From positions 39,432,751 to 39,496,750 of the forward strand of contig NC_012878.2 in assembly GCF_000003195.3 (NCBI RefSeq): a DNA stretch of 64,000 nucleotides, read 5' to 3'. The notes below the pieces were generated by a model that saw nothing but the letters and a program-made list of their open reading frames with translations, did no database searches and had not been told where the DNA came from. A program made the translations under genes and the position numbers. The stretch is from Sorghum bicolor. Its lineage: Eukaryota > Streptophyta > Magnoliopsida > Poales > Poaceae. Of this stretch, positions 33,535 to 45,576 are shown in pieces. The first letter of the stretch is position 1, and each line of letters begins with the position of its first letter.

Positions 33535-35660
33535 ATGTCGAACATCGATTTCGACCTAGAGAACATTATCCCTGTGACGAAAGCCAATCTCAGAGATGAG
33601 CAGAAGCAAGCTATGGCAAAAGCCATGGAGGACTACAAGCAGCTATGCTTGAAATCCTTCAGTATCAATAGGAGTGGTGAGGTGATCCAGAAGGAAGCAT
33701 TGCCGATGCCTCGGCAAATCATTTTTGAGGCCAATCCTGGTAAACTTCAAGACATGGTTGACAATGCTATTAACCGTGCCTTGATCAATCAATCTGGTGT
33801 ACTGTCCAATACGGTTTTCAATGCTGTGGCTAGAACTTTCAAAGATGGACAAGTACCACCATCTTATGTGGGTCCTGCCTATTATCAGCCAAGGTCGTCT
33901 TTAGTTACTGCTCCATCGGCTACTACAGCCGTTGTGGGTACAGAAGCTACTTCTCCTCCAGGATCACTAATGCGCAGTCTACACTGATGACGACTAATCC
34001 ATCAACGTCAGATGGGCAAATCAAACTTGCCACAAATCTATTAGCATCAGCAATGTCAGGGACCGTTCCTCCTAACTGGTGGGGTTATGGTATGCCCCCA
34101 GAATTGATGGCAAAAAGTCCTAGAACATCTCAAGTGGCTGACGTGACAGGCAAGGCTCCTATAGCATCGGCACCTCCAAACACGCCGATGAATCAGAACC
34201 CCCAGTATTCTACAACTACTACTGCAAGACCTTATACTGGGAATTCTCAGGCGCCAACGTTCCAGACGCCTAATGCATCGGCAGATCCAATGCCGACGCA
34301 GCAAAGGTTTATGACACAGCCATTGTATGTCAATTCAATGATGATGCCCAATTACCAGTCATCGGCAGGTCCTATGCCGATGAATGCTAACAGTGGATGG
34401 ACAGGGCAGTTTGTCTTTCCACAGATGCCTCAACAGAATCATCAGGCTATAGGGTTTCAACAGGGACAAGTCCAACCTGGATTTTAGAATCAGGGATTGG
34501 TCTACCAGCCGATGAATCTTGGTCAGCAAATTGGTGGTTAGATGGTTAATCCGATCTTCCATGGAGATCGTGCACCGCAGAGACACATGGAAGCATATCA
34601 GCAGGTGCCAGATCCACAACCACCTCATCGGCAAGATGCCGACGCTTATTGGGCCGATAAGATAGCTGAAGTAATGAGAGACCAATTTGGGATAAAACCC
34701 AAAGTCAACAGTTACTCTTATCGGACACCGTATCCTCCTGCATACGATTTAATTCCACTTCCAAATCGGTACAAGGTACTAGATTTCACTAAGTTTTCTG
34801 GACAGGATGATACATCTACTATGGAGCATGTTAACAGGTTCATCATCCAGTGTGGAGAAGCTGCTAACAGAGATGAGTTAAGGGTTCGTTTGTTCTCGTC
34901 ATCTTTGTCTGGATCGGCCTTTACTTGGTTTATTTCATTACCTCCTAATTCAGTGATTACTTGGGCCGATCTAGAGAAACAATTCCATAAATACTTCTTT
35001 TCTGGAGTTCAAGAGAAGAAGATTACTGATCTAGTCAGGCTGAAACAACGCAATGATGATTCGGTTGAGAGCTTTGTGCAAAGGCTGCGAGAGGTTAAAA
35101 AAAATGCTATAGTCTGGTTCTGGATGATCGGCATTTAGCCGATTTGGCTTTCCAGGGATTATTGCCTCATATCAGAGACAAGTATGCTTCACAGGAGTTT
35201 GAGAGCCTGAGTCATTTGGTGCAGAGGATTTCAGACCAAGACATCAAGTCTTTTGAACCAAAGAGGGCATGGAATAAAAAGGTGTCATTTGTCGATGAAG
35301 TGGCAAGCTCAGATTCTGATGAAGAACCAGTCATCGGTTTAGCAGAATGGGTGAAGAATAAGAAGCCGATGTCTTGTCCTTTTGGGCATAAGGAACCAGA
35401 GAAGTTTGCATTTGATATCACTAAAGCCGATAGGATATTTGACTTCCTACTTCAGGAAGGGCAAATCAAGCTGTCGCCCAATCATGTGATTCCATCGGCT
35501 GAAGAATTAAAGAAGATGAAATACTGCAAGTGGCACAATGCAACATCTCATGTCACAAATGAGTGCAAGGTTTTCAGACAACAGCTGCAATCGGGTATAG
35601 AATCTGGGAGAATCAAGTTTGATAATTCTAAAGCTCAGAAGCCAATGAAGATCGAGTAAA
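33535..35660 (+). pseudogene. Tat2 gag
   Basis: The ATG at 33535 starts the same gag as in Tat1 (NIDFDLENIIPVTKANL). It is open to about 33960, where a shift enters a new frame (MTTNPSTSDGQ onward). A TAG lies at 34486-34488 and another stop near 34540. The gag core runs 34542-35138 (SAFTWFISLPPNSVITW). A 1-nt loss in an A run near 35100 shifts the frame before the C-terminal part at 35144-35659 (YCKWHNATSHVTNEC). Comparison with Tat1 shows which breaks are private to each copy. Confidence 0.75.
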
Positions 35661-37110
35661 ATCCTTTCCCAACAAATATGTTGGATGCTAAGGGAAAAAC
35701 CAAGGTTTTGACGTCAGAGGCAGCTGAAAGAAGCGCATCGGTGGATCCTCAACATCGGATTACTACCGATGACGCTAAAGGCAAGGGTCTGATTCAGGAG
35801 GGAACCAGTTCAGGAAGGCCTCCCCGATCTGGCATTATAATAACTCATAGAAGGCATCGGGAGACCTGGCAACAACGTGAAGATCTGTATCGACGCCAGC
35901 AGGAGGATCATCATCGGGAAGAAGAAAGACGCCGACAGGAGTGGAATCGGCATAAGGATCACTAGAACTGCCCATTCTTTATCCATTGTTGGGAACAAAA
36001 TATTAACCTACCCACTGTTAGAGATTGCCCTGAGTGCAATGGTTATGATCAGTATGATAGACCTATCAGAATGATGATCGACGATTTAATGGACCGATTA
36101 GGGGGAGAATTTTAGTTCATGATCGGCTAGGGGGTAGGCTCAGTGTGCATGATAGACTTGGTAATCGTGTTGGGTATTTTCCAAGGAATCAAGAGGAGCT
36201 TGAGGAGATAGCAGATGCACGAGTTCCCGATGAGTTCATATTTTGCAGAGATGCTAATACTTACCGAGTGGAGTCAAGGGAAGTTCGTCGCCAATCGGTA
36301 AGGCAGTCGCAACTTCCTCCATGGTGTCCAGAGGGGCTGACTAGGATGCAAAAAAGAAGCCTGCAGCGTGAAAGATGAGAAGACTTGAGCAATGGAGAGA
36401 ATTCTGGCAAATTTGGAGATCAGAAGCAGCCGGATCCTAAAGGAGGAGGGCCATCGGCAGATGTTAACATGGTATTCATGTTGCCTATGGAGTTCCTTGT
36501 GCCATCCAGTGATGATGAGGAAATGGATTTTTCCGACCAGATAGCTGAGTTGGCTCTGGATCCGATGACTGCTATCTTTGAAAAGCCTGCCGACAATGAA
36601 AGATAGCATCTTAAAGCTTTGTTCGTCAAAGGAAGGGTTGATGGGCAGCCGATGACCAAGATATTAGTTGATGGTGGGGCTGCTATCAATATTATGCCAT
36701 ATGTAGTCTATCAGAAGCTTGGGAAAGGAGATCAAGACTTGACCAAGACCGATATGATGCTGAACAGTTAAGGGAGCAATATGTGTCGAGTTGACCATCG
36801 GCAGTAAAACCTTGCCGACAACTTTCTTCGTTATCAGTGGAAAGGGTGCTTATAATCTGCTACTAGGGAGAGATTGGATCCATGCCAATTGTTGCATCCC
36901 GTCCACAATGCATCAATGCTTGGTTCAGTGGTAGGTGACAAGATTGAAATTGTCCCTTGAGATTCTTCATATGTCATTGCATCGGCAGAGGCGGATACTT
37001 ATGAGAGGACCAGGTGCATCTCGGGAGAAATTTGGGAGAAGGATTTTCTCAAGGTTGCCGATTACAAAATTCCACCGATCCAAGCAATCGGTTCTGATGA
37101 GGAGTTTTAG
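35661..37110 (+). pseudogene. Tat2 gag linker and aspartic protease
   Basis: It has the same content as Tat1 10967-12736 but is broken. Open pieces are 35678-35965, 36145-36378 and 36385-36606, with stops at 36378 (CGA to TGA) and 36606 (CAG to TAG) and a deletion near 36765 after the protease block ILVDGGAAINIMP. It ends EEF-TAG at 37108-37110, where the RT frame begins one base back, as in Tat1. Confidence 0.75.
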
Positions 37111-38386
37111 TGGATAGGTTCGCCGATGATGGAAAATTAGGCCAGGGATTTACATCGGCCTATGATTTGGTAGAGGTAGACATAGGTAATGATGGTAGGC
37201 CAAGGCCTACTTTTATTAGTGCTAAGTTAAGTTCTGAGTGTAAGCAGCAAGCAGCAGTTAACCAATTTGTTAAAGGAATATAAAGATTGCTTTGCTTGGG
37301 ATTATACTGAGATGCCTGGTTTGGACCGATCTATTGTTGAACATCGGTTGCCTATGAAATCTGGATTTCGGCCACATCAGCAGCCAGCCCGCCGATGTAA
37401 TCCTAATATTCTTCTTGATATTAAGGCCGAAATAACCAAACTTATCGAAGCTAAATTTATTCGGCAGTGTCGGTATGCCGAGTGGATTTCCAATGTCGTT
37501 CCTGTTTATAAGAAAAATGGGAAGCTTCGATTTTGCATCGATTTCAGGAATCTTAACAAGGCTACACCGATGGATGGTTACCAGATGCCAGTTACCGATT
37601 TGCTAGTTGATGCTGCGGCTGGACATCGGATCATAAGCTTCATGGATGGTAATGCAGGATATAATCAGATATTCATGGCAGAAGAGGATATTCCAAAGAC
37701 CGCATTTAGATGTCCTGGTCATGTTGGGTTGTTTGAATGGATAGTCATGACCTTTGGCTTGAAAATTGTTGGCGCTACTTATCAGAGGGCTATGAATTTT
37801 ATCTTTCATGAGTTCATCGGCAAGCTCGTAGAAATTTACATTGATGATGTGGTGGTTAAGTCTGGGGATTTCACAAAGTATCTTGTCGATCTGCGAAAGG
37901 TGTTGGAATGCACAAGGAAACATGGTTTACAGATGAATCAGTGTGCATTTGGTGTATCGGCAGGGCAATTTCTTGGTTTCATGGTACATCAAAGAGGAAT
38001 TGAAATTAGCAGGAGATCTATTGATGCCATCAATAAAATAGTTGCTCCTACTAATAAAACTGAACTCCAGTCTTTGATCGGCAAGGTAAATTTTATCAGG
38101 CGATTTATATCTAATTTGTTTGGTAAAATTCGTGCCTTCAGTCCTTTACTTAAGTTGAAAGCTGATCAAGAATTTGTATAGGGAAAAGAGCAACAGTCAG
38201 CCTTGGATGAAATCAAGAGTTATTTGACAAATCCTCCAGTTCTATTTCCACCTCAGCAAGGAAAGCCCTTCAGATTATATTTGTCTACCGATGGGATGGT
38301 CATCGGTTCAACTTTGATTCAAGAATTTGAAGGGAAGGAGCGTGTAATTTATTATTTAAGTAGAAGGTTGATAGATACTGAGACCA
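37110..38386 (+). pseudogene. Tat2 reverse transcriptase
   Basis: The RT is open from 37267 to 38181, with VPVYKKNGKLRFCIDFRNL, the catalytic YIDDVVVKSGDF and GFMVHQRGIEISRRS. An upstream frameshift near 37250 comes from a small gcagcaagcagcag expansion. A TGG to TAG stop lies at 38179. The following RNase H start (PFRLYLSTDGMVIGS) is cut after ETM by the solo LTR at 38387. Confidence 0.85.
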
Positions 38387-41210
38387 TGTAACACCCCTGA
38401 AACCACAAATACACCGGAATGCTACCAAACTACACAAACAACAGCTGCACACAACTAACAAATAATTTGGCAGCATCTCCTTTGTATTTATAGCAAGCGG
38501 AAGAATAAAATATATAAATAACTGAAATAACAAACTAGGATTAATGAACATCCTAACACAAATAAGTTACTTCAACAGGAATCAAGTTTAACATCCACAC
38601 TTTAAACAATCGCCTTCAAAACCAACGAGCAAACCAAGTTATTATTTATTAAAACACAAGGTCTCTAAATGAAGAAGTGTGTGATGTGCAGCTAATTCCC
38701 TTCCCTTCCAAGCAAGCATCAAGTACCTAGATTGAGTAAAGCAAGGGTGAGATGAAATATCTCAGCAAGTGAACTTGTTTTGACAAGCTATTTAAACCAC
38801 AAGTTCAATTAACATCAATTTAATATGTTGTTCCCAGCTGATATGATATCAAATAAAAGTAACGGTCTTCTAATTTAAAACATAGCCTACAATAGAGAGC
38901 TTCATAGTAACATAGATAAGATCCCTTCAATAATATACTTCTCATGAATGCATATGAATGCAATGCATATGTCTCCTGCCTGCACACCCAACAAGGTGTG
39001 GAGCTGCATCCCATGATGCTGTACCGGTACGGTCGTGACCATAGGTCGATGACATAACTTCCAATGCAAATGAATGATGCAATGCACTTGGCATGCTGCA
39101 ATGAAATTACATACACCACCAATGATACTTCAACTTCATCTCCACCGTTGTGGGCTAACCACATATAGCAATACGGAATAATAACATCACCATCAATAAA
39201 TAAATAAGACCACAATTTAATATGATTGAATAAACCAAGGTCAGCAGTTTTGGATATTAGTGGTATGATATTCTTACAGACAATAAGTTGTAGGTGATGA
39301 AAATAACAAGCCAAAACGGTAGCAAACCACCGCTACATTCACTTGCCTCTTTACCGAAGGAGAACAAAAGCACTAGCGACGTTCTGAAGTGCTGCCACCT
39401 TATCACAAATAATACTCAGTACATACACCAACATACAAGCAAGAGTAAGAACAAATACGCACTAAAGCGCCCCAAACCCGACATTCAAGCCTCTACCGTT
39501 TGCGTTACCGATCAAGACAGCAGCACCAACTCTTCTCATTTTCATATACTTCAGAATACTCATAAAAAAATTACCATAATTTATCAGATCATGTAAAACT
39601 CTGTTATATACAACTTTTGTACTGAAAGGTTTTGCATCAGAGGTCTGCAAGATGGTATAATTAACCATAGAACACAACTGAATATTTCTGACTTTCAAAG
39701 CAGAACATCAAACTTCAAAATTTCATAACTAGAGATATACTTATTCAAAAATTACAAACTTTACCAATATATAAAGCTTAACAAAAATCCTAGAACTTTT
39801 ATTAATAATAAATGACCTAATTATTTCTTTAACAGGGTCAAAAACTTCATAGATCCAAAACTGTCCAGATTTTCGTCACTGGAAAACCCTCAAAACAGCG
39901 ACCAAACAACCAATTAACAGCAGCAATCCTACTTTACATTTTTAGTGTGAATAGGTTACATGTTCAAAAATTATGAAAATTTTATAGAAGATATAAAACT
40001 CTATTATCTACAACTTTTATGTAAAGCAGTATGGCATATGAGATTTTCAAGATAGCATAAACAATCTCTGAACTTAACTGAACTTTTCTGACGACAAAAA
40101 CAAGATAGTAAGCTTCTAAAATTCATAAGTGGAGTTATGCTTATCCAAAAATGATGATCATTATGAATATAGAAAACTTAACTAATATTCTACAACTTTC
40201 ATGTTATAAGCTTTGGATTTTAAGGACTGAAAGATACTCATAACGAGTCAAGAATCCAACTACACTTTTCAGACAGCAGAACAACAATAGCTGACAAAAA
40301 CGCACATAACTGGAGCTATAATGGTCGAAAATATATGATATTTAACAATCTGGAAAGCTTATGAAATTACAAACAAGTTTTATTTAGATCATACCATGAT
40401 ATTATGGACGTATGATAACATAAAACTGAATGTATCTAACTGTGTCCTGATTTCTGACAGCACAAATGCATCAACAAACAACGACCATATCTCTTAGACC
40501 ATAAGGGCTACAAGAGTGATCATTACGCCAAAAGAAAGATATTGAAGTCTGCTGCTTGAATATAATTTACCTACGATTTTTAGATATATAAACATAGCCC
40601 AAAACAGCATACAACTTACAACTGCGCAATCTGGAAAAAACTGCAGGGCCTAATTTCGAGATTAGAACCCTAACTCGTCAATTAATCCAAGAGAATTGCC
40701 AAACCCTAGCATCGATTTCCCACAAAAACAAAAGGGAAAAGAAGGATCTTACCCCGATGATTTTAGATGAGGAACGAAAACGGCAATGATCCGTAATCCA
40801 TGGGTGAAACCCTAGTTTCTCCCACCTCCCCCCTTCTCTCCTTTTTTTCTCTTCTCCCCACTCTTCCTTTCTTTTCCTTGAATAAGAACAGCTATGGATG
40901 GCACCTAAAGGCCTTGGAAGGGGATATAAAAGGTCACCATGGGCACTGTAGCGTCGCGCTAGGGTACATGTTTCGTGTTTATTTGTTTTTCTTAAAACTT
41001 CTAAAATTTATATCTCCATAACCCAAATTCCAAACAATGCATATGAGCAGTGTAACTGAAAGCATTCGATGATCTCTACACATTTATGGTCTCTGATTAT
41101 CCATTCAAGCGACATAAACAAATTATTTTTTTGCCACTCGCTAGAACTCCTAATTATGTATTTACCATTTTATGCTTTCTAACATACAAAATGTATTTTG
41201 GGGTGTTACA
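38387..41210 (-). repeat. Solo long LTR, 2,824 bp, with 5-bp target duplication
   Basis: Its ends are inverted (tgtaacacccc...ggggtgttaca), and gacca flanks it on both sides (38382-38386 and 41211-41215). The Tat2 RNase H frame resumes across it. The - strand orientation is inferred from a splice-donor-like ggggtaagatcc and a leader after a TATA-like run near 40930. A tatataaaagg-like run also reads on the + strand there, so the orientation is not certain. Its middle resembles the fragment at 17370-18290. Confidence 0.85.
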
Positions 41211-41930
41211 GACCAGGTATTCGGCAATAGAAAAATTATGTTTATGCCTATATTTTTCATGCATCAAGTTGAGACATTATTTACTATCGGCCGAATGCAC
41301 TGTTATATGCAAGGATGATGTAGTCCGATACATGCTGTCTATGCCGATTATGAGTGGCCGGATCGGCAAATGGATTTTGGCGCTGTCGGAATTTGATCTA
41401 CGTTACGAATCGGCTAAAGCAGTTAAAGGGCAGATTATGGCCGATTTTGTAACTCAACATTGCGGTGTAGTAGAGACTTTGGAAATTATTCCTTGGAGAC
41501 TCTTCTTTGATGGATCTACATGTGACCGGGGGTAGGAATTGGCGTAGTATTAATTTCCCCTCAGAGAAGGAAGTATGAGTTCTCTTTGCCGATTGTTGCC
41601 ACGTCAACGAATAATCAAGCTGAATATCAACCTTTGATCAAAGGGTTGGAATTATTAAAAGAGGTTCATGCTGATGTTGTTGAAATCTTCGGTGATTCTA
41701 TGCTTGTTATAAATCAGCTGATTGGAGTTTATGAATGCCGAAGCGAAGTCTTGATAACCTATTATGAACGGAGTATGCAGCTATTAAAGGAATTCAAAGA
41801 TTTCCGATTAGAGCATGTTCCTCGATTACATAATGAGGAGGCTAATCGGTTGGCTCAGCATGCCTCGGGATATCAACCCATCTTTAACACGTTATCGATA
41901 AATGATGCCGATGATTGGAGAAAGGAGATC
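41211..41930 (+). pseudogene. Tat2 RNase H, both domains
   Basis: The first RNase H resumes with RYSAIEKLCLCLYFSC. The second (archaeal-type) domain follows, with RLFFDGSTCDRG, STNNQAEYQPLIKGL and EIFGDSMLVINQL. A frame break lies near 41535, inside the second domain. Unlike Tat1, the end of this domain is open. Confidence 0.8.
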
Positions 41931-43172
41931 ATTGATTATTTAAAAGATCCATCTAAAAGGGTTGAGAGACGTGTCAGGTTCCAAGCTACCAATTATGTAC
42001 TCCTTGGGGATGAGCTTTATTTTCGAACAATAGATGGAGTTCTTCTTAAATGCTTAGGTTATGATGAGGCTAAAAGTTTGATGGGAGAAATCCATTAGGG
42101 AGTATGTGGAGCACATCAGTCGGCTTTTAAGATCAAATGGATGATTAGGAGAAACGGGTATTATTGGCCAACCATACTCGAAGATTGCTTTAAATATTTC
42201 AAAGGATGTCAAGGATGTCAAAAGTTTGGCAATGTTCAAAGGGCACCCGCATCGGCTCTGAATCCCATTATTTAACCTTGGCCATTCCAGGCATGGGCTA
42301 TTGATTTGATCGGCCAGATTTATCCACCATCAAGCAAAGGGCATAAGTTCATCTTAGTTGCCACAGATTATTTCACTAAGTGGGTTGAAGCTATTCCTTT
42401 GAAGAAAGTAACATCGGCCAATATGATTGATTTTGTAAAAGAGCATATTATTTACCGATTTGGTATTCCTCAAACAATTACTACCGATCAGGGTACCATG
42501 TTTACATCAGGGGAGTTTGATGAATTTGCAATCAGTATGGGGATTAAAGTGTTGAATTCTTCCCCTTATTATGCTCAGGCCAACGGGCAGGCCAAGGCGT
42601 CTAACAAAGGGATTATTAAACTCATCAAACGAAAGATTGAAGAAAATCCTAGAAGGTGGCATACATTGTTAAGTGAAGCTTTATGGTCATATCGGATGGC
42701 ATGTCATGGGTCGACTAAAGTTTCACCTTATCAATTGGTATATGGACACGATGCAGTGCTACCATGGAAAATTAAGACCGGATCTAGGCAACTATCCTTT
42801 CAAGATCAACTGGCTGCCGATGACTATGCTACCTTGATGAAGGATGAGTTAGAGGATTTAGTAGGGCATCGGCTGAGGGCTTTGACAAGTATAAAAGAAA
42901 ACAAAAAGAGAATTGCTAGATGGTATGATAGAAAGGTAAAAGCTAAGGAGTTTGCTAATGGAGATTTGGTGTGGAAACTAATATTACCGATTGGGACTAA
43001 AAGTTCAAAGTTTGGTAAATGGTCTCATAATTGGGAAGGTCCTTATCAGATAAATCGATCTGCTCCTAGTAATGCTTAAATTTTGGAAACTCTCGAAGGA
43101 GTTGAATTTCCCAGAGCATTAAATGGAAACTATTTAAAGAAGTATTACCCAAGTATATGGGTCGATGCATGA
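41931..43172 (+). pseudogene. Tat2 integrase
   Basis: The zinc region has an intact CQGCQKF. Catalytic residues are in LIGQIYPPS (the residue before is off frame), TTDQGTMF, and NGQAKASNK, where the usual glutamate of NGQAEASNK in Tat1 is lysine. Stops at about 42098 (GAG to TAG), 42275 (AAA to TAA) and 43078 (TAT to TAA) interrupt it. It ends WVDA-stop at 43172, like Tat1. The loss of the catalytic glutamate alone would kill strand transfer. Confidence 0.8.
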
Positions 43173-43304
43173 AAGTTTAAGTGCCGATAACACTCCTATC
43201 GGCTGGATTAAAATGTATCTGGGACTAAGTATGATGTTTTAAAACGATGCCGATAACAGTCCTATCGGCTAGACCAAAATAGTCAGCAAATTACAAAGGC
43301 GGAA

Positions 43305-43497
43305 CAAGACATGCCGCTGATGAAGGGCTTATGTATTCAGCAGGGCTTGGATAGCCGATATAGCACGCAGACGAATTTGATTGCCTTCCTCTATCTCTTT
43401 GATGTCCTCATCGGCAGAGCCCTCCACTAGCTTTAGTTTCGTCTTCATTTGCAGTGCTTTGCGGGCTTGAATGTTTCGCTCTTGTTCAAGGGTCTTG
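43305..43497 (-). pseudogene. Antisense PMD gene of Tat2, 3' end
   Basis: The - strand matches Tat1 7411-7600, the last part of the coiled-coil tail (EDIKEIEEGNQIRLRA, then SAIQALLNT-stop). The match stops near 43497, where unrelated sequence begins. The 130 bp between this and the integrase stop hold no gene. Confidence 0.75.
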
Positions 43498-44382
43498 AAC
43501 AAAAAGGCAAGTGAAGAAATAAAAGCCCTACAACTACTAGGATGTAGCTACAGCAAGTCGCTCACACTCAACCTGTAACACAAGTTCTTACCAATTCTTA
43601 CCTTGCTTGACAGGAGGGGTCGTCTGCCAACAAGTGTACAGCAATGGACGAAGTGTATCGGTGCTGCAGCACAAGACCTGTCAAGCTGTAGAGTATGTGG
43701 AGCTATAGGTGGGCTGAAACAAGGAACGAACTAGCACCACGTTAGTTATAAAAGCGAGCTGAATAAGCGTTCGACGATGGTACTGTGCCGGTCCTAGGCT
43801 AGACCGTGCTAGAGACGCGAGCCTGGACACAAAGGAAAACCACAGCACACCCCCGAAAACAAGGTGGAAGAAACCTAAAATCAATATGAAAAACAGCCCC
43901 TTTTTTTTCTTTTGAATCTTTTTTCTTTTCTTTTTCTTTTCTTTTTTTTCTTTTTTTTGGGCAACCTCAAAAACTGATTATATGAACAAAGGAATACAAA
44001 AGAGCAATTCGCTACACTCTCTCTCTCTCTCTCTCTCTCTAGAGTAAGGCCGAACAAGTATGGAGTTATCTTTCTTTTTGGATCACAGTTCAATTCGGAC
44101 TTCATAACAGATTCGACAGAGAGAAGATATGGTAATACTCGGCTGTGTATAGATGGTGACAAGAACTCAAAACTCTAAAGGACTAGACACTAAGACCAGC
44201 AACTCGACACAAACCGAAGCAACGCAAATTCAACAAGCCCTAACTAAAACGGTACTAGCCAAGGCACAAAGGTTTAATAGGATTATGGAAAAACTAATCT
44301 ACTATATTTTTTTGGCTTTTTGGGACTATAGGAAATTAATTAAAAACAGCAAAGGATTAGAAGTCTCTTACCGAAGAACCTT

Positions 44383-44395
44383 GCTCTGATTACCA
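44383..44395 (-). other. Primer binding site, tRNA-iMet type with one extra base
   Basis: The - strand reads tggtaatcagagc, close to the usual tggtatcagagc, two bases after the probable LTR end. It shows that transcription ran leftwards. Confidence 0.65.
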
Positions 44396-44397
44396 AC

Positions 44398-45140
44398 TGA
44401 TGCGAACCCGCTAGGGTTTTTGGCCTGATCTTTCGATGAGAGGCGCTGGATAACTCGATTAGTGGATGGAGATGACGTTCACGGCCCGACTACAGCCCTC
44501 AAGACCGCGCCTTAGCAACCGATACACCACGTCCAACAGCCGTCACGATCTTGTGGAGCGCGACAACCAGCCCCTAGGGCTCACGTCCTGCAAGCAATCG
44601 AAGAACTAGCAAGAACGAGGAAACAAGCACTGAATTTGCAAGATGAATTGAAGGTTTCAAACTGAATCTGAATCAACAATGGGGTTCCGAAGACAAGGAG
44701 ACGGGCGGCTGATCCTGCACGCACGCCTACAAGCAAGTAGCGAAGGCTAAACTTGATCTAAACAAAACCTAGTTGTTCATGGCGGCTCTAGATGTAAATA
44801 AATAGAGGGGAGGACGACCAAAGGGGTGCTAGAGTCGTCCTCCAACCCTAGGACGCGTCCCTAATAGACTCAACTTGATACATGGGCCATTGGTCCAAAA
44901 TAGGGTGACGCAGCACCAAAACAGAAAAAGGTGTCGGCACCAAAACAAGGACTGCGCCCGACTCATAAGCTGCATAGATATGTGGTTGGACCCATTGGAA
45001 AGTAGACTTCATGAGCTTTCCAACAAGTATAGGAACGTCCCAGTTGGAGTCCATATGACGCCGTGGTGATCCATACAAGTTAGAGTTATTTTCCAGTCCA
45101 AATCCAACTCCCAAAACGTGTTGGGTTTGGACTCTTTGTT
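44398..45140 (-). repeat. Probable LTR of the gypsy fragment, left end set by primer site
   Basis: It ends cgggttcgcatca just before the primer site. A TATA-like ctctatttatttac lies near 44800 on the - strand. The start is a guess based on where coding similarity stops and the ggagttggatttgg text begins. Confidence 0.45.
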
Positions 45141-45149
45141 TCCTTGCTT

Positions 45150-45576
45150 TAGAAGCGACGTGGTAACTTGATAGAGGATGTTGTTGAGGCTTGGACCTGA
45201 TCTCCAATCACCTTTGTTAAGTTATCGCTATTCCCATATGCAATCAGCCCTTGAAGTTGGTGTTGCCTCAAATTCTGAATGCAGTTGAACCTTCCCTTGC
45301 TGATCTTGTCCATTATTCCTGAGCAACACGAAAGTGCACGTGTCTCCATTGTCTAAATATGATTGAAAAGAGTTTAAAACTGAACTTACTTGAAGGTTGA
45401 GTTGACGGGCACGAGCACGAGTAAGAGGACCAGCTATAGGTTGTGTCGGAGAGGATGTAGGACCAGCTATAGGTTGTGTTAGAGATGAAGGACCAGCTAT
45501 AGGTTGTGTCGGAGATGTAGGACCAGCTATAGGTTGTGTCGGAGAGGATGTATCGCTGGTGTTGATGTCCTCATCA
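45150..45576 (-). pseudogene. Gypsy polyprotein C-terminal tail with PTQPIAGP repeats
   Basis: The - strand frame begins DEDINTSDTSS, has four in-frame copies of a TQPIAGP unit (about 45550-45420), then GPLTRARARQLNLQ and DNGDTCTFVLLRNNG. The TRARARQLN block is one I associate with the C-terminal end of grass gypsy polyproteins, after integrase. It stays open into the end of the repeat-derived frame and then decays near 45200. The repeats may be a flexible linker. Confidence 0.6.

Larger units (their letters stand above)
43498..45576 (-). mobile_element. Rearranged gypsy fragment: pol C-terminus, LTR, 5' leader
   Basis: Reading the - strand from 45576, there is a polyprotein tail, then a probable LTR ending near 44398, then an iMet-type primer site, then about 900 bp of 5' leader. 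A 3' internal end and a 5' internal start thus flank a single LTR. Both outer ends are broken inside the element: 45576 abuts a truncated Athila2 LTR, and 43497 abuts Tat2 PMD. The leader contains a CT/AG run (about 44017-44041) and T-rich tracts (about 43909-43960). Confidence 0.5.

Noticed and set aside
33429..37923. - strand frames within Tat2 gag-pol
   Set aside because: Shadows of the + strand gag-pol; the same false frames appear opposite Tat1 coding sequence.
43305..43497. Independent gene after Tat2 integrase
   Set aside because: It matches the antisense PMD 3' end of Tat1, so it belongs to the split PMD gene.
43881..44162. A lysine-rich - strand protein
   Set aside because: It comes from T-rich tracts and a CT microsatellite in retroelement leader sequence.
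45420..45550. CRISPR-like or regulatory direct repeat array (ggaccagctataggttgtgt)
   Set aside because: The repeats are in frame on the - strand and sit in a retroelement protein; there are no unique spacers and this is plant DNA.
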